Position numbers and translations under genes: made by a program. Shown here piece by piece: positions 63,174 through 64,000 of a stretch of DNA of 64,000 nucleotides. Source of the stretch: Athalassotoga sp049965695 (GTDB lineage: Bacteria > Thermotogota > Thermotogae > Mesoaciditogales > Mesoaciditogaceae); assembly GCF_049965695.1 (NCBI RefSeq), contig NZ_JBMFWB010000002.1:1-64000 (forward strand), given 5' to 3'. Below the pieces are notes generated by a model that was not told the origin of the DNA, did not search any database, and saw only the letters and a list, made by a program, of their open reading frames with translations. Each line of letters begins with the position of its first letter. The first letter of the stretch is position 1.

Positions 63174-64000
63174 TTATTTTCCGAGATCCTCTCCAATAGT
63201 CGCAGAATAGACGACCGCAAGCATGGTTTGTAAAAGTTCATCGTAATAATTTGTTTTGAAGAGTACCCTGTGCCCATCGAGACGCTTCAATCCCGGAATG
63301 AGCATTGATTCGTCTGCCATTTCAGTCGATTTGAAATTGATTTCAACTTCGTAAGGTGCTTCTATTTTATAAGGTCTTACTGCATTTTTGAATGTTTTGG
63401 AAAGTGCGATTTTCGTTCCATCGATTAATTCTTTTCTCAAGACATTTTTAGGTTTCATGATGGCGGCAAATCTACTCAATCCCTTTTTTGTTTCAACTAA
63501 AACGGTGTCTAACATCTCATTTTTTAGTTCTTCAACAAGGGCATGATCTCCCACGACCAGAGAAACTGGTACATCATGGTTCCCCGCAAAAGCGGCGTTG
63601 ATCGTCGTTTCGCTCATATGTTTACCGTTTATTTTGAGATCGTAAACATCCGTGGAATACGTGTGATCCATCGTGCCGTGAATTGATCCGACACCTGCGT
63701 GATATCCAATGAAGAAAACGGTTGAAAAACTTGAATCAAAGCCTGCCATCATGTAATAATCTCTCAACCCACCGCTTACAAGATATATCCTATCATCGCG
63801 CTCTGTGAAATCGTAAGAAAGGTTTTCTCCTTTTGAATGGGAATCGCAGACCAATATCTCATCAATTTTAGAGTTAAATTCAGATGATTTTATACCGTCT
63901 ATAACCCACCCAACAGTTTCGGCCATGTACTTACCGAGATATCGTGGATCTTTTTCTTCAACTTGATGCCAGGAATTCACACCCGGTAATCCTTCCATGT
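63174..64000 (-). CDS. M55 family D-aminopeptidase (DppA type), N-terminus cut
   Basis: At least 275 residues visible; the first ~8 lie beyond the window. Relatives start SADMEGxxGV, and the frame runs to the edge at MEGLPGV preceded by an incomplete Asp codon. Zinc ligands appear in order: D/E in (D)MEG, His in CDSHSKG, His in IGYHAGVG, Glu in MSETTINAA. It cleaves D-amino-acid peptides, such as those from wall turnover. No peptide ABC system follows it here. Confidence 0.9.
   Translation of the reverse strand, partial: MEGLPGVNSWHQVEEKDPRYLGKYMAETVGWVIDGIKSSEFNSKIDEILVCDSHSKGENLSYDFTERDDRIYLVSGGLRDYYMMAGFDSSFSTVFFIGYHAGVGSIHGTMDHTYSTDVYDLKINGKHMSETTINAAFAGNHDVPVSLVVGDHALVEELKNEMLDTVLVETKKGLSRFAAIMKPKNVLRKELIDGTKIALSKTFKNAVRPYKIEAPYEVEINFKSTEMADESMLIPGLKRLDGHRVLFKTNYYDELLQTMLAVVYSATIGEDLGK

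Noticed and set aside
1..64000. CRISPR arrays, insertion sequences, prophage or integration sites
   Set aside because: No regularly spaced repeats, transposase, integrase or tRNA-edge duplication was seen; the only tRNA is flanked by ordinary genes.

Overview
The window reads as one contiguous piece of a compact, AT-rich bacterial chromosome. There are about 68 protein genes, one tRNA, almost no non-coding DNA (the longest gap is 285 bp), and no sign of phage, insertion sequences or CRISPR. The best guess for the organism is a member of the Thermotogota. Evidence: the order ffh-rpsP-KH-rimM-trmD-(SpoU-like TM1570-type methyltransferase)-rplS-lepB, a TalC-type small transaldolase, many TTG/GTG starts, a Suf system with SufU, and a predicted secreted beta-barrel. 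A P-type proton-export ATPase would suit an acid-tolerant member such as the Mesoaciditoga/Athalassotoga group. That placement is inference, since no 16S rRNA gene is present.

Layout. 1-118: start of an unidentified minus-strand gene. 170-14623 (plus): uridine kinase, DUF501, glycerol kinase, small transaldolase, H+-ATPase and HAD phosphatase. A second block follows, covering cell surface and repair: Wzy/ligase-like membrane protein, endonuclease III, MurB, glycosyltransferase, UDP-GlcNAc 2-epimerase and a FAD-type oxidoreductase. 31462-14642 (minus): ABC-F protein, histidine ammonia-lyase, RNase R, CsoR-like sensor and CtpA; then, from a new promoter, the ffh to lepB translation/secretion cluster, RbgA, ACP, MinC, a degenerate dehydroquinate-synthase-like protein, two tandem SPOR proteins and a ComEA-like protein. 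31748-35573 (plus): oligopeptide/oligosaccharide-type ABC transporter without a binding protein, closed by a clear terminator. 37244-35641 (minus): PadR regulator and MFS transporter. 37425-42288 (plus): sufCBDSU, then tRNA-Leu(CAA). 42519-46170 (plus): amidohydrolase-fold protein that has lost its metal ligands, two unknown small proteins and an M18 aminopeptidase. 46239-63134 (plus): a 21-gene run with no gap above 20 bp: recJ, RuvX fusion, atpZ/atpI-like genes, F1Fo ATP synthase, PPi-type phosphofructokinase, AMMECR1, an unknown, minDE, YjbQ, a beta-barrel candidate, obg and nadD. 64000-63174 (minus): most of an M55 D-aminopeptidase.

How they fit together. Energy: the c subunit carries two membrane carboxylates (E34, E67) and a TTGxY sodium-type site, while a separate P-type pump would export protons. 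This suggests sodium-coupled ATP synthesis alongside proton expulsion. The phosphofructokinase next to it carries the PPi-type residues. Envelope and division: MinC lies with two SPOR proteins about 40 kb from MinD/MinE.

Main points for a second look: a missing ATG at the best start site of the H+-ATPase; an amidohydrolase with all metal ligands replaced; a RuvX domain fused to an unknown domain; an 89-bp two-frame overlap between RNase R and a CsoR-family gene whose metal-site His is Tyr; a perfect 15-bp inverted repeat before the ABC transporter; and an AroB-like protein without its metal site.
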